NCBI RefSeq assembly: GCF_900187395.1
Contig: NZ_FYEZ01000001.1
Span: forward strand, 1,302,001-1,366,000
Reading direction: 5' to 3'
DNA from: Kytococcus aerolatus
Lineage (GTDB): Bacteria > Actinomycetota > Actinomycetes > Actinomycetales > Dermatophilaceae
Length of the DNA stretch: 64,000 nt
Shown here: positions 47,738 through 55,965 of the stretch, piece after piece
Layout of the letters: each line of letters starts with the position of its first letter
Numbering within the stretch: the first letter of the stretch is position 1
Notes under the pieces: generated by a model
Seen by the model: the letters and a program-made list of their open reading frames with translations, nothing else
What the model was told of the DNA's origin: nothing
The model's database searches: none
Position numbers and translations under genes: made by a program

Positions 47738-48874
47738 TCAGGCACCCGGGAAGCGCACCGGCATGATCACGTAGGCGAACGAGCCGTCCGAGACGCCGCC
47801 GGCCTCCTCCTGGCCGGTGATCATCGCCGGCTTGCCCGGCTGGGTGAAGCTGATGCGGGTGAAGGGCAGGCCCACGGCGTTCAGGCCGTCGAGCAGGAAG
47901 CCCGGGTTGAACGCCGCGTCGATGTCGTCCCCGTCCAGGGTGCACTCCACCGCCTCCGAGGCCTGGGCGTCCTCACCGGTGCCGGCCTCGATCGCGACCG
48001 ACCCGGGGGTGAAGCGCAGCCGCACCGGGGTGGTCCGCTCGGCGACCAGGGCGACGCGCTTGACCGCCTCGACCAGCGCCGCGGTCTCCACCACGGCCTC
48101 GACCTCGCTGGTGGTGGGGAAGAGGCTGGAGACCTTCGGGTACTCACCGTCGAGCAGGCGGGTGGTGCTGTGGCGCTGCCCGGCCGCGAAGCCGATGAGG
48201 CCCTTGCCGCCGGCCTCGTCGCCCAGCGCGATGTCCACCGAACCGACCGCGCCCAGCGAGCGGGCGGTGTCGGCCAGGGTGCGCGCGGGGATCAGGGCGA
48301 TGTGGTGGCCCGCGGGGTCGCGAGGGGTCCAGGTGAGCTCGCGGCGGGCCATCCGGTACCGGTCGGTGGCCAGCATCGTGATCTTCTCGCCGTCGAACTC
48401 CACGTGCACACCGGTGAGGATCGGCAGCGCGTCGCTCTTGTCCGCCGCCACCGAGACCTGCCCGACGGCCTTGGTGAAGGTCGCACCGTCCACGGTGCCG
48501 CTGGACTCCGGGGAGGTGGGCAGGGCGGGGTAGTCGGCCAGCGGCATCTCCAGGAGCGCGAAGCGGCTGGACCCGCAGGTCACCTGGAGCTTGCCCGACT
48601 CCTGCTGCACGCGCACCGGCTTGTCCGGCAGGGAGCGGGAGATCTCGGCCAGCAGGCGGCCCAGGACGAGGGCCTCGCCACCGGTCACGACGTCGGCCTC
48701 GATGGTCACCGTGCCGGAGACCTCGTAGTCGAAGGCGGAGAGGGTCAGCGTGCCGGCCGGGTCGGCGGTCATCCGCACACCGGCGAGCACGGGCACCGGC
48801 GGACGGTTGCTCAGCCCGCGGACCACCCAAGCAACGGCCTCGGACAACACGTCGCGCTGAACCTGGAACTCCAT
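47738..48874 (-). CDS. dnaN: DNA polymerase III sliding clamp (beta subunit)
   Basis: A 378-residue ring clamp that keeps the replicative polymerase on DNA. Three repeats of the clamp fold are visible, with MEFQVQRDVLSEAVAWVVRGLSNRPPVPVLAGV at the start and the conserved C-terminal Y-V-I-M-P-V-R hydrophobic pocket. GTGAGGGA precedes the ATG at 48874. It is the first gene after the dnaA-dnaN gap, which contains the probable origin. Confidence 0.98.
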   Translation of the reverse strand: MEFQVQRDVLSEAVAWVVRGLSNRPPVPVLAGVRMTADPAGTLTLSAFDYEVSGTVTIEADVVTGGEALVLGRLLAEISRSLPDKPVRVQQESGKLQVTCGSSRFALLEMPLADYPALPTSPESSGTVDGATFTKAVGQVSVAADKSDALPILTGVHVEFDGEKITMLATDRYRMARRELTWTPRDPAGHHIALIPARTLADTARSLGAVGSVDIALGDEAGGKGLIGFAAGQRHSTTRLLDGEYPKVSSLFPTTSEVEAVVETAALVEAVKRVALVAERTTPVRLRFTPGSVAIEAGTGEDAQASEAVECTLDGDDIDAAFNPGFLLDGLNAVGLPFTRISFTQPGKPAMITGQEEAGGVSDGSFAYVIMPVRFPGA

Positions 48875-49378
48875 GGCTTCCCTCACTGCTCTCGCCGGCG
48901 ACGGCCCGCGCGGTGGGAACCGGCAGGCCGTGGATCTGGCCGAAGCCTAGCGTCCGGCCCGGACCGCCCGTGCCTCCCCGAAGCCTGACGTTCGCGGCCC
49001 CCACCCCTCATCAGGAACGGGGAGTAGTCGTCGTCATCACGGCTGTGGGATCTGTGGAGAAGGCGATCGGAGCGCGGCACCGTGCCGAATCCGGCTGGGG
49101 ACCGGAGATGTGGAGGAGGGACTGCCCCCGGTGGACGCCCGTGGACGGACGAGAACCGTCCACAGGCGATCCCACAGCACCCCGCCGCCCCGTCCACCGG
49201 TCACCCCGGAGTGGTCCCCAGCACCCCACAGGCCGTGCACAGGGGCCGAGCGGCCCGACCGGAGACCACAGGCTCCTCCACAGGCTGTGGACGACGGTGT
49301 GGGGAAGGAAGGGGCTCCCGGGGCGGGATGCTGCGGCGGACGCCTGTGGACAGTGCCCTCCACCGCCTCGGGACGAGC
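48875..49378. other. oriC: Probable replication origin (oriC) between dnaA and dnaN
   Basis: 504 bases with no gene. Near-consensus DnaA boxes (TTGTCCACA or TTATCCACA in either direction): 49053-49061 (8/9), 49286-49294 (8/9), 49345-49353 (8/9), and weaker 7/9 boxes at 49156, 49274 and 49298; the last three boxes before 49310 start 12 bases apart. The dnaA-dnaN gap is the origin in other actinobacteria. I see no clearly AT-rich unwinding stretch; most of the region is GC-rich. Confidence 0.8.
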
Positions 49379-50905
49379 TCAGCGACCCCGCGTGGCCTTG
49401 CGGCGGATGATCGTCGTGAGCTCGGAGACCTCGTCGTACACCCGGCGGTCCTCGCTGAGCAGACCCTTGATCTTGCGCTCGGCGTGCATGACGGTCGTGT
49501 GGTCGCGGCCCCCGAACTCCTTGCCGATCTTCGGCAGCGAGAGGTCGGTGAGCTCGCGGCACAGGTACATCGCGATCTGCCGGGCGCGGGTCAGGCTGCG
49601 CGACCGGGAGGCGCCGCGGATGTCGTCGGTGCTCACCGAGAAGTAGCCCGCCGTCTCCTCGAGGATCATCGTCGGCGTGATCTGCCCGGCGTCGCCGCCC
49701 GGCATGACGTCCTTGAGCACGGTCCGGGCCAGGTACTCGTCCAAGGGGGTGCCCGAGAGGCTCGCGTAGGCCGTCACCCGGGTGAGGGCACCCTCCAGCT
49801 CACGGATGTTCGACGAGATCTTCGACGCGATGAGGGAGAGCACCTCGTCGGGGATGTCCAGCTTCTCCGTGGCCGCCTTGCGGCGCAGGATCGCGATGCG
49901 GGTCTCCAGGTCCGGCGGCTGGACGTCGGTGAGCAGACCCCACTCGAAGCGCGAACGCATCCGCTCGGCGAAGCCGCTGAGCTTCTTCGGCGGCTGGTCG
50001 GAGGTGATGACGATCTGCTTCTCACTGTTGTGGAGCGTGTTGAAGGTGTGGAAGAACTCCTCCATCGTCTGCTCCTTGCCCTGCAGGAACTGGATGTCGT
50101 CGATGAGGAGGATGTCCACGTCGCGGTACTGGCGCTGGAAAGCGTTCGCCTGGCCGGCCGAGACCGCGTTGATGAACTGGTTGGTGAACTCCTCGGAGTT
50201 CACGTACTTGACGCGCACCGAGGAGTCCAGAGTGCGGGCGTAGTGCCCGATGGCGTGGAGCAGGTGGGTCTTGCCCAGCCCGGAGCCGCCGTACACGAAG
50301 AGCGGGTTGTACGCCCGGGCCGGGGCCTCGGCCACCGCGGTCGCCGCGGCGTGGGCGAAGCGGTTCGAGGAGCCCAGGACGAAGGTCTCGAAGGTGTACT
50401 TCGGGTTCAGCGCCGAGTAGTCGCGCTCGTACGCCGGGTCCGCCGGCAGGCGGCCGTCCGGGGTGGTGTGCTGCGCGGCCCCGGTCCCCGAGGGGGGCTC
50501 GGACGGGGAGCCGGCGAGGGCGGGCTCCCCGTCCGGCGCGGTCGGTGCTGTCGGCTCGGTTGGCACGGAGGGCCCGGCCGGTGCGGCGCTCTGCGGCGTG
50601 TCCTCGATGGGCTGCTCGCCCCCCTGGCCGGCGCTCACCGCCTCGGGGTCCACCGAGACCGCCAGCCGGACCGGGCGTCCGACGACCTCGGAGAGGGCGG
50701 TGACGATGTCCTCCCGGAGGTGGCCCTCCACGGCGTCCTTCACGTGCTCGTGCTTGACCGCCAGCAGGGCGGTGGTGTCGAGCAGGCCGACCAGGGTGGC
50801 CAGGCGGAGGACACCGGCGTCCCGGGGCGGCAGGCCGGCCTCGTGGAGCCGGGACATCGCCTCTGTCCAGAGGGCAGCTGCGCTGTCGTCGGGGGTCTGG
50901 TTCAC
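49379..50905 (-). CDS. dnaA: Chromosomal replication initiator DnaA
   Basis: A 508-residue AAA+ initiator. An N-terminal DnaB-contact domain is followed by a Pro/Ala/Gly-rich linker (about 105-165). The ATPase has Walker A GGSGLGKTHLL, Walker B DILLIDDIQFL and the sensor motif. Domain IV ends with the DnaA-box-binding signature FGGRDHTTVMHAERKI. I chose GTG 50905 (VNQTPDDSAAALW), which has GAGGA just upstream and begins the conserved domain I; the open frame extends 19 codons further. It is divergent from rpmH across a 419-base gap. Confidence 0.98.
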   Translation of the reverse strand: MNQTPDDSAAALWTEAMSRLHEAGLPPRDAGVLRLATLVGLLDTTALLAVKHEHVKDAVEGHLREDIVTALSEVVGRPVRLAVSVDPEAVSAGQGGEQPIEDTPQSAAPAGPSVPTEPTAPTAPDGEPALAGSPSEPPSGTGAAQHTTPDGRLPADPAYERDYSALNPKYTFETFVLGSSNRFAHAAATAVAEAPARAYNPLFVYGGSGLGKTHLLHAIGHYARTLDSSVRVKYVNSEEFTNQFINAVSAGQANAFQRQYRDVDILLIDDIQFLQGKEQTMEEFFHTFNTLHNSEKQIVITSDQPPKKLSGFAERMRSRFEWGLLTDVQPPDLETRIAILRRKAATEKLDIPDEVLSLIASKISSNIRELEGALTRVTAYASLSGTPLDEYLARTVLKDVMPGGDAGQITPTMILEETAGYFSVSTDDIRGASRSRSLTRARQIAMYLCRELTDLSLPKIGKEFGGRDHTTVMHAERKIKGLLSEDRRVYDEVSELTTIIRRKATRGR

Positions 50906-50997
50906 GGATCCTCGCAGGTCGGCGGGTGGTCGGACGGTGGGCCGACCAGGTGGTTGGGACACACCGTGTCATGGTCGTCCCCAGCCCTTCCACAGCC

Positions 50998-51006
50998 TGT
51001 GGACAA
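50998..51006 (-). promoter_or_regulatory. Perfect actinobacterial DnaA box (TTGTCCACA)
   Basis: TGTGGACAA on the plus strand, i.e. TTGTCCACA on the minus strand, 92 bases before the dnaA start. It is the only exact match to TTGTCCACA that I found near the origin. Confidence 0.75.
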
Positions 51007-51104
51007 CTCGTGGAATCGGCGCGGGGAAGGCCCACGATATCTGTCGTCCACCGCTCTGCCCACAGGGTCACTCGTCCTGCCTGTGAGGAACCGCGGGGGG
51101 TTCT

Positions 51105-51134
51105 TTGACCGTTCCCCGTCATCCGACCTAGAAT
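51105..51134 (+). promoter_or_regulatory. rpmH promoter
   Basis: TTGACC (51105-51110) and TAGAAT (51129-51134) are separated by 18 bases, a near-consensus housekeeping promoter 190 bases ahead of rpmH. Confidence 0.75.
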
Positions 51135-51324
51135 GGATGGTCCGGTCTGTGCCCATGGTCCTCCGCATCCGCTGCGGGAGGACCCGGGAACGGGCCGAGC
51201 ACGTGACGAGGTGCCCACCATGCTCGGGCACTCACCGCCCTCCCGGTGCCCTGGACGACCAGTGACCACGGGGAGGCCGCATGTCCCACCCGCCGGACGT
51301 GCCCGAACGCAACCAGGAGACACC

Positions 51325-51462
51325 ATGAGCAAGCGCACCTTCCAGCCCAACAACCGTCGTCGCGCCCGCAAGCACGGCTTCCGCGCCCGCATGTCCACCC
51401 GCGCCGGCCGCGCCATCCTGGCCGCCCGCCGTGGCAAGGGCCGCTCGAAGCTCTCGGCCTGA
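51325..51462 (+). CDS. rpmH: 50S ribosomal protein bL34
   Basis: 45 residues, very basic: [20 protein letters not shown] followed by [18 protein letters not shown], the universal bL34 sequence. ACCAGGAGACACC precedes the ATG. It is followed by rnpA, the invariant bacterial order. Confidence 0.99.
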   Translation: MSKRTFQPNNRRRARKHGFRARMSTRAGRAILAARRGKGRSKLSA

Positions 51463-51471
51463 GCCGGCCCG

Positions 51472-51843
51472 GTGCTGCCGGTCCGGCATCGACTGCGCTC
51501 CGGCCGTGACTTCACGGCCGTGCTGCGCGGTCCCGGCCGACGCCGAGCCAGCACCTCGACGATGACGGTCGTCGTCACGCCCCGCGGGCAGGACGAGACC
51601 TCCGCCGACACGCACCCGGTGCGTGTCGGCTTCGTCGTCTCCAAGGCCGTCGGCAACAGTGTGGTCCGGTCCCGCGTCCAGCGGCGGCTCCGCCACCTGG
51701 CCGCGGCGCGACTGCCCCAGATCCCGGCCGGTCACGATCTCGTGGTCCGTGCCCACCCGGCAGCCGCCGGGGCGGAGTCGGACCAGCTCGGTCGGGATCT
51801 CGACCGCTGCCTGGACCGGGCCCTCCGTCGGGAGCGCCGATGA
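51472..51843 (+). CDS. rnpA: Ribonuclease P protein component
   Basis: A 123-residue basic protein. [15 protein letters not shown] opens it, and [22 protein letters not shown] contains the RNR-type helix that binds RNase P RNA. With RNase P RNA it removes 5' leaders from pre-tRNA. GTG start 9 bases after rpmH; its stop overlaps the yidD start (ATGA). Confidence 0.96.
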   Translation: MLPVRHRLRSGRDFTAVLRGPGRRRASTSTMTVVVTPRGQDETSADTHPVRVGFVVSKAVGNSVVRSRVQRRLRHLAAARLPQIPAGHDLVVRAHPAAAGAESDQLGRDLDRCLDRALRRERR

Positions 51844-52133
51844 TGCGGGTGGGGGGGCGTCCCCTCCTCGCCTGGCCGCTGCTGGTGGTCATCTGGATCT
51901 ACCAGCGCGCCATCTCCCCGCTCCTGCCCCCGACCTGCCGCTACTTCCCCAGCTGCTCGGCCTACGCCGTCACCGCGCTCACCGAGCACGGTGCCCTCCG
52001 GGGCAGCTGGCTGGCCACGCGACGCCTGCTCCGCTGCCACCCATGGAGCCCCGGCGGGTACGACCCCGTCCCGGGTACCGACCCGGGCGGCCTCCACACG
52101 CGCGACAATGTGGGCGGACCCCCCGCTCCCTGA
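51840..52133 (+). CDS. yidD: Membrane protein insertion efficiency factor YidD
   Basis: 97 residues. The YidD core [33 protein letters not shown] with its three Cys, then the [18 protein letters not shown] block, is complete. It aids YidC-dependent membrane insertion. It overlaps rnpA by 4 bases. Confidence 0.97.
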   Translation: MMRVGGRPLLAWPLLVVIWIYQRAISPLLPPTCRYFPSCSAYAVTALTEHGALRGSWLATRRLLRCHPWSPGGYDPVPGTDPGGLHTRDNVGGPPAP

Positions 52134-52181
52134 CCGGGCAGCGCGGACATCTCCTGAACACCGACTCGAGAAGGACTCTTC

Positions 52182-53273
52182 GTGCCGAACCTGCTCTACC
52201 CCATCGAATGGGCCGTGGCAGCCATCCTCGCCGGTGCCCACTGGGCCCTCACCGCGCTGGGCCTGCCGGAGGACTCCGGCTGGACCTGGGTGCTGTCGAT
52301 CCTGGTGCTGGTGATCCTCGTCCGCCTGCTCATGATCCCGCTGATGCTCAAGCAGATCCGCAGCAGCCGCAAGATGCAGCTGCTGGCCCCTGAGCTCAAG
52401 AAGATCCAGGCCAAGTACAAGGGCAAGAAGGACCAGGCGTCCATGCAGGCCCAGCAGGCCGAGACCATGGAGCTCTACCGGAAGAACGGCACCAACCCCT
52501 TCGCCTCCTGCCTGCCGATGCTCGTGCAGCTGCCGATCCTCTTCGGCCTCTTCCGCGTGCTCAACACCGTGGACGAGATCGCAGCCGGCGCCCGGGAGCC
52601 GATCGGCTACATGACGCGGGAGCTGGCGGGGTCCTTCAACGCGGCGAAGATCTTCGCCGCCCCCCTCTCGGACTCCTTCCTCCACGACTCGGACCTGACC
52701 GGCAAGATCGTCTCGCTCGTGCTCATCGTGCTCATGACGGCCTTCACCTTCTTCAGCATGAAGATGATGATGGACCTGAACATGCCCGACTCGGCCAAGG
52801 AAGGGCCGATGGGGCAGTCGCAGACGATCATGCTCTACGTCCTGCCGATCATCCTGGCCATCACCGGTGTGAACTTCCCGATCGGTGTGCTCGTCTACTG
52901 GACCTTCACCAACCTGTGGTCCTTCTTCCAGCAGCTCTTCGTGATCCGCCACATGCCCACCCCGAACACCGAGGCCGAGCGCCGCATGCACGCGCGCCAG
53001 ATCGCGGCCGGCAAGGAGCCCAAGCGGCTCACCCTGGCCACCGCGGACTCCGGGGCCGGAGCCACCGCGCTGGGCGACGGCGAGCCCGCACGTGGCCGCA
53101 AGGGGGCCGGTGGGGGCGGAGCCCTGGTGAACGAGGGCGTCGACGGCACCTCGGCCAACGCCAGCACCGTCGACCGGACCCGCCTGGCCCAGGGCGGGAC
53201 GGGTGGTCAGCGGGCCCAGCCGGTGCGTCGGAAGAAGAGCAAGAAGAAGTCGAAGAAGCGCAAGAAGGGATGA
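52182..53273 (+). CDS. yidC: Membrane protein insertase YidC
   Basis: A 363-residue Oxa1/YidC/Alb3 insertase with five membrane segments. WVLSILVLVILVRLLMIPLMLKQIRS opens the core, RKNGTNPFASCLPMLVQLPILFGLFRVL contains the conserved loop, and PIGVLVYWTFTNLWSFFQQ ends it. The last 90 residues form a Lys/Arg-rich tail (RRKKSKKKSKKRKKG) that probably touches the ribosome. GTG start with AGAAGGA upstream, 48 bases after yidD. Confidence 0.96.
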   Translation: MPNLLYPIEWAVAAILAGAHWALTALGLPEDSGWTWVLSILVLVILVRLLMIPLMLKQIRSSRKMQLLAPELKKIQAKYKGKKDQASMQAQQAETMELYRKNGTNPFASCLPMLVQLPILFGLFRVLNTVDEIAAGAREPIGYMTRELAGSFNAAKIFAAPLSDSFLHDSDLTGKIVSLVLIVLMTAFTFFSMKMMMDLNMPDSAKEGPMGQSQTIMLYVLPIILAITGVNFPIGVLVYWTFTNLWSFFQQLFVIRHMPTPNTEAERRMHARQIAAGKEPKRLTLATADSGAGATALGDGEPARGRKGAGGGGALVNEGVDGTSANASTVDRTRLAQGGTGGQRAQPVRRKKSKKKSKKRKKG

Positions 53274-53277
53274 CGCG

Positions 53278-53784
53278 ATGACCACGCACGACGTCTCCGA
53301 GCCCACCCCTGCGGAGCTCGAGCAGCAAGGGGAGATCGCGGCCGACTACCTCGAGGCCCTGCTCGACATCACCGACCTCGACGGCGATCTCGACGTCCAG
53401 GTGGAGGGCGGCCGGGCTATCGTCTCCATCGTGGACTCCGAGGACGGCCCGGCGCCCCGCACCCTGGCCGGTCCCGACGGAGAGGTCCTCGACGCCCTCC
53501 AGGAGCTCACGCGGCTGGCGGTGCTCACCCGGACCGGGGAGCGCTCGCGGCTCATGCTGGACGTCGCCGGGTACCGGGAGGAGCGTCGAGCGGCCCTGGA
53601 GGCACGGGCCGACGAGGTGGTGGCCCGGGTGCGGGAGACGGGTGCTGCGCAGGCGATGGAGCCGATGACCGCCTTCGAGCGCAAGGTGGTGCACGACCGG
53701 GTGCTGGCTGCCGGGCTGGCCTCGGACTCCGAGGGCGAGGAGCCCCACCGCCACGTGATGGTCCTGCCGGCCGTGGAGGCGTGA
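53278..53784 (+). CDS. jag: Jag/KhpB, KH and R3H domain RNA-binding protein
   Basis: 168 residues. The KH-like segment includes DVQVEGGRAIVSIVDSEDGP. The R3H domain at the C-terminus is MEPMTAFERKVVHDRVLAAG followed by SDSEGEEPHRHVMV. It binds RNA and helps membrane protein and division functions in other bacteria. ATG 53278 lies 4 bases after yidC; its stop overlaps the rsmG GTG. Confidence 0.95.
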   Translation: MTTHDVSEPTPAELEQQGEIAADYLEALLDITDLDGDLDVQVEGGRAIVSIVDSEDGPAPRTLAGPDGEVLDALQELTRLAVLTRTGERSRLMLDVAGYREERRAALEARADEVVARVRETGAAQAMEPMTAFERKVVHDRVLAAGLASDSEGEEPHRHVMVLPAVEA

Positions 53785-54548
53785 ACCCGATGAACCCGCA
53801 GCCGGCCCGCGAGCCGGAGGGCTCCCCCGCGGGCGAGGGTCTCGGCCCGACGCCGCCCGCGGCCGCCCGGGTCTTCGGGGAGCTGCTGCCGCAGGCGGAG
53901 GAGTTCGCCCGGCTCCTGGCCACGAGCGGGTCCGAGCGCGGCCTCATCGGCCCGCGGGAGGTGCCCCGGCTGTGGGAGCGGCACGTCCTGAACTGTGCGG
54001 TGGCGGCCGAGGAGATCGGCTCCGTCCCGCGGCTGGTGGACGTGGGCAGCGGTGCCGGGCTCCCCGGCATCGCGCTGGCGCTGGCCCTGCCGGAGACGCA
54101 GGTCACGCTCGTGGAGCCCATGCTGCGCCGCACGGTGTGGCTCACCGAGGTGGTCGACGCCCTGGAGCTGGCTGACCGGGTGGAGATCGTCCGGGCCCGG
54201 GCCGAGCAGGTGACCGGGGAGTTCGAGGCGCCCGTCGTGACCGCCCGGGCCGTGGCCCGGCTGGAGGTGCTGGCCCCCTGGTGCCTGCCCCTGGTCGAGC
54301 TCGGGGGGCGGATGGTGGCGCTCAAGGGTGAGAGTGCCCAGCAGGAGGTCGACGAGACGGCACCGGTGCTGCCCCGACTGGGGGTGACCGCCACCCGCGT
54401 GGTGGACTGTGGTCAGGAGGTCCTGGAGACGCCGACCCGGGTAGTGGTGCTGGAGCGCGGTGCGGAGCCGCAGAGCCCGAAGGCTGGCCGTCCGGGGCGG
54501 AACCGACGCTCGAAGAGTCCGCGTCGTCGAGGCAAGGAGACACGATGA
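53781..54548 (+). CDS. rsmG: 16S rRNA guanine-527 N7-methyltransferase RsmG
   Basis: A 255-residue SAM-dependent methyltransferase. The motif I loop is VDVGSGAGLPGIALAL, and LWERHVLNC and VVTARAVARLEVLAPWCLPL are RsmG-specific. It modifies the decoding-site region; loss gives low-level streptomycin resistance in other species. GTG 53781 overlaps jag; ATG 53790 is an alternative. The C-terminus is basic (RRSKSPRRRGK). Confidence 0.96.
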   Translation: MNPMNPQPAREPEGSPAGEGLGPTPPAAARVFGELLPQAEEFARLLATSGSERGLIGPREVPRLWERHVLNCAVAAEEIGSVPRLVDVGSGAGLPGIALALALPETQVTLVEPMLRRTVWLTEVVDALELADRVEIVRARAEQVTGEFEAPVVTARAVARLEVLAPWCLPLVELGGRMVALKGESAQQEVDETAPVLPRLGVTATRVVDCGQEVLETPTRVVVLERGAEPQSPKAGRPGRNRRSKSPRRRGKETR

Positions 54549-55591
54549 GCCATCCCGTGGGCTGGCCGGCGGGTACGCACCCCGGCATCCCGACCGACCC
54601 GACTCCGCCTTCGGCGCCCGTCGGCTGGCAGCCGCCCACGACAGGTGAGGTCACGGTGGTCTCCGCCGAGCCCGGGGGCGAGGAGAGCTCGTCCCCGGAG
54701 GACTCCTCCGAGGACGACGAGGAGGATCATCGGATGGCCCCGTTCACCCCGAAGGAGCGCAAGGAGCGCGGCAAGCCGCGCCCACTGAAGGCTCCTGCCG
54801 AAACTCGAGTCATCACGGTGGCGAACCAGAAGGGTGGCGTCGGCAAGACGACCACCACGGTCAACATGGCCGCTGCCCTCGCAGAGGGGGGGCTGCGGGT
54901 GCTGGTCATCGACCTCGACCCGCAGGGCAACGCCTCGACCGCCCTGTCGATCGAGCACCGCTCCGGCGTGGCCGGTGTGTACGACGTGCTCATCGACGAG
55001 GCCACGATCCTCGAGGTCATGCAGTCCTCGCCCGAGCTGCCTGACGCGAAGGGATCGATCGACGTGGTCCCGGCGACCATCGACCTGGCTGGTGCCGAGA
55101 TCGAGCTGGTCTCGCTGGTGGCTCGGGAGACGCGCCTCCGCCGTGCCCTGCAGGACCTGCGGGACGAGAAGGCCTACGACCTGGTGCTCATCGACTGCCC
55201 GCCGAGCCTGGGATTGCTCACGGTGAACGGTTTCGTGGCGGCGGACGAGGTGTTCATCCCGATCCAGTGCGAGTACTACGCGCTGGAGGGCGTCTCCCAG
55301 CTCATCCGCAACATCTCCCTCATCCAGCGGCATCTCCACCCGGACCTTCGGGTGGGTGGGATCCTCATGACGATGTTCGATGCTCGGACCCGCTTGGCCA
55401 CCCAGGTGGCGCAGGAGGTGCGGGACCACTTCGGCGAGGTGGTGCTGGAGACCCTCATCCCCCGCAGCGTCCGCATCTCGGAGGCACCGTCGTACGGTCA
55501 GACCTCGATCTCGTATGACCCCGAGGGTCCCGGTGCACGGGCCTACCGGTCTGCCGCCCTGGAGATGACGGAGCGCTGGGCCCGGGCCTGA
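54545..55591 (+). CDS. parA: Chromosome partitioning ATPase ParA (Soj)
   Basis: A 348-residue deviant Walker ATPase. NQKGGVGKTTTTVN is the Walker A, and DLDPQGNAST and LVLIDCPPSLGLLT follow. ParA binds DNA as an ATP dimer and is moved by ParB. The first 80 residues are a non-catalytic extension: Pro-rich (PGIPTDPTPPSAPVGWQPP), then acidic, then basic (KERKERGKPR), perhaps a membrane, polar-protein or DNA tether. It overlaps the rsmG stop by 4 bases. Confidence 0.97.
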   Translation: MSHPVGWPAGTHPGIPTDPTPPSAPVGWQPPTTGEVTVVSAEPGGEESSSPEDSSEDDEEDHRMAPFTPKERKERGKPRPLKAPAETRVITVANQKGGVGKTTTTVNMAAALAEGGLRVLVIDLDPQGNASTALSIEHRSGVAGVYDVLIDEATILEVMQSSPELPDAKGSIDVVPATIDLAGAEIELVSLVARETRLRRALQDLRDEKAYDLVLIDCPPSLGLLTVNGFVAADEVFIPIQCEYYALEGVSQLIRNISLIQRHLHPDLRVGGILMTMFDARTRLATQVAQEVRDHFGEVVLETLIPRSVRISEAPSYGQTSISYDPEGPGARAYRSAALEMTERWARA

Positions 55592-55709
55592 AGCCCCACG
55601 GCTGCCGCGATCTTCGGCCCCCGGGGTGGACGGAACCGGTGTGAGAGGATGGTCCATCCTGTGTCCCGCCGGGCCACAGACCCCATCGACTGATGCAGAG
55701 GAGGATGCG

Positions 55710-55784
55710 ATGTCCAGCAAGCGCCGCCGCAAGCTGAAGGCTCGTCGCAAGGGTGCCAACCACGGCAACCGACCCAACAGCTGA
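55710..55784 (+). CDS. Ribosomal protein bL37 (24 residues)
   Basis: A 24-residue, extremely basic peptide: SSKRRRKLKARRKGANHGNR then PNS. The RRK...ANHG-x-RPN ending matches bL37, the small actinobacterial 50S protein. GAGGAGG in front of the ATG is near perfect. It lies between parA and parB, 118 bases after parA, and is followed by a strong terminator, so it may have its own promoter. Confidence 0.85.
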   Translation: MSSKRRRKLKARRKGANHGNRPNS

Positions 55785-55805
55785 CCACGGACGTCCTGTC
55801 CGACT

Positions 55806-55846
55806 CGAGAGCGGCCGATCTCCCCTGGGGAGATCGGCCGCTCTCG
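55806..55846. terminator. 20-bp perfect hairpin after bL37
   Basis: Arms 55806-55825 and 55827-55846 are fully complementary around one base. The parS-like site begins at the next base. Confidence 0.85.
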
Positions 55847-55862
55847 TGTTTCACGTGGAACA
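55847..55862. promoter_or_regulatory. parS-like site 1
   Basis: TGTTTCACGTGGAACA, one base from a perfect palindrome and close to the parS consensus TGTTTCACGTGAAACA. It is 104 bases upstream of parB. Confidence 0.9.
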
Positions 55863-55965
55863 CAGGGTGTGGACAACGGTGGGGGGAATCACTGCATGCG
55901 AGAATGTGGGATCGCCTGAGCCGCCGGACGGCGCACTAGGCAGGTGAACCGACGCAGGAGGATGC

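Larger units (their letters stand above)
50906..51324. other. Divergent dnaA-rpmH intergenic region
   Basis: 419 bases without a gene. It holds one perfect DnaA box at 50998, weaker boxes nearby (TCGTCCCCA 50975, CCTTCCACA 50986), and the rpmH promoter at 51105. The dnaA promoter must also be here; I cannot place it. The perfect box suggests dnaA is autoregulated. Confidence 0.6.
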
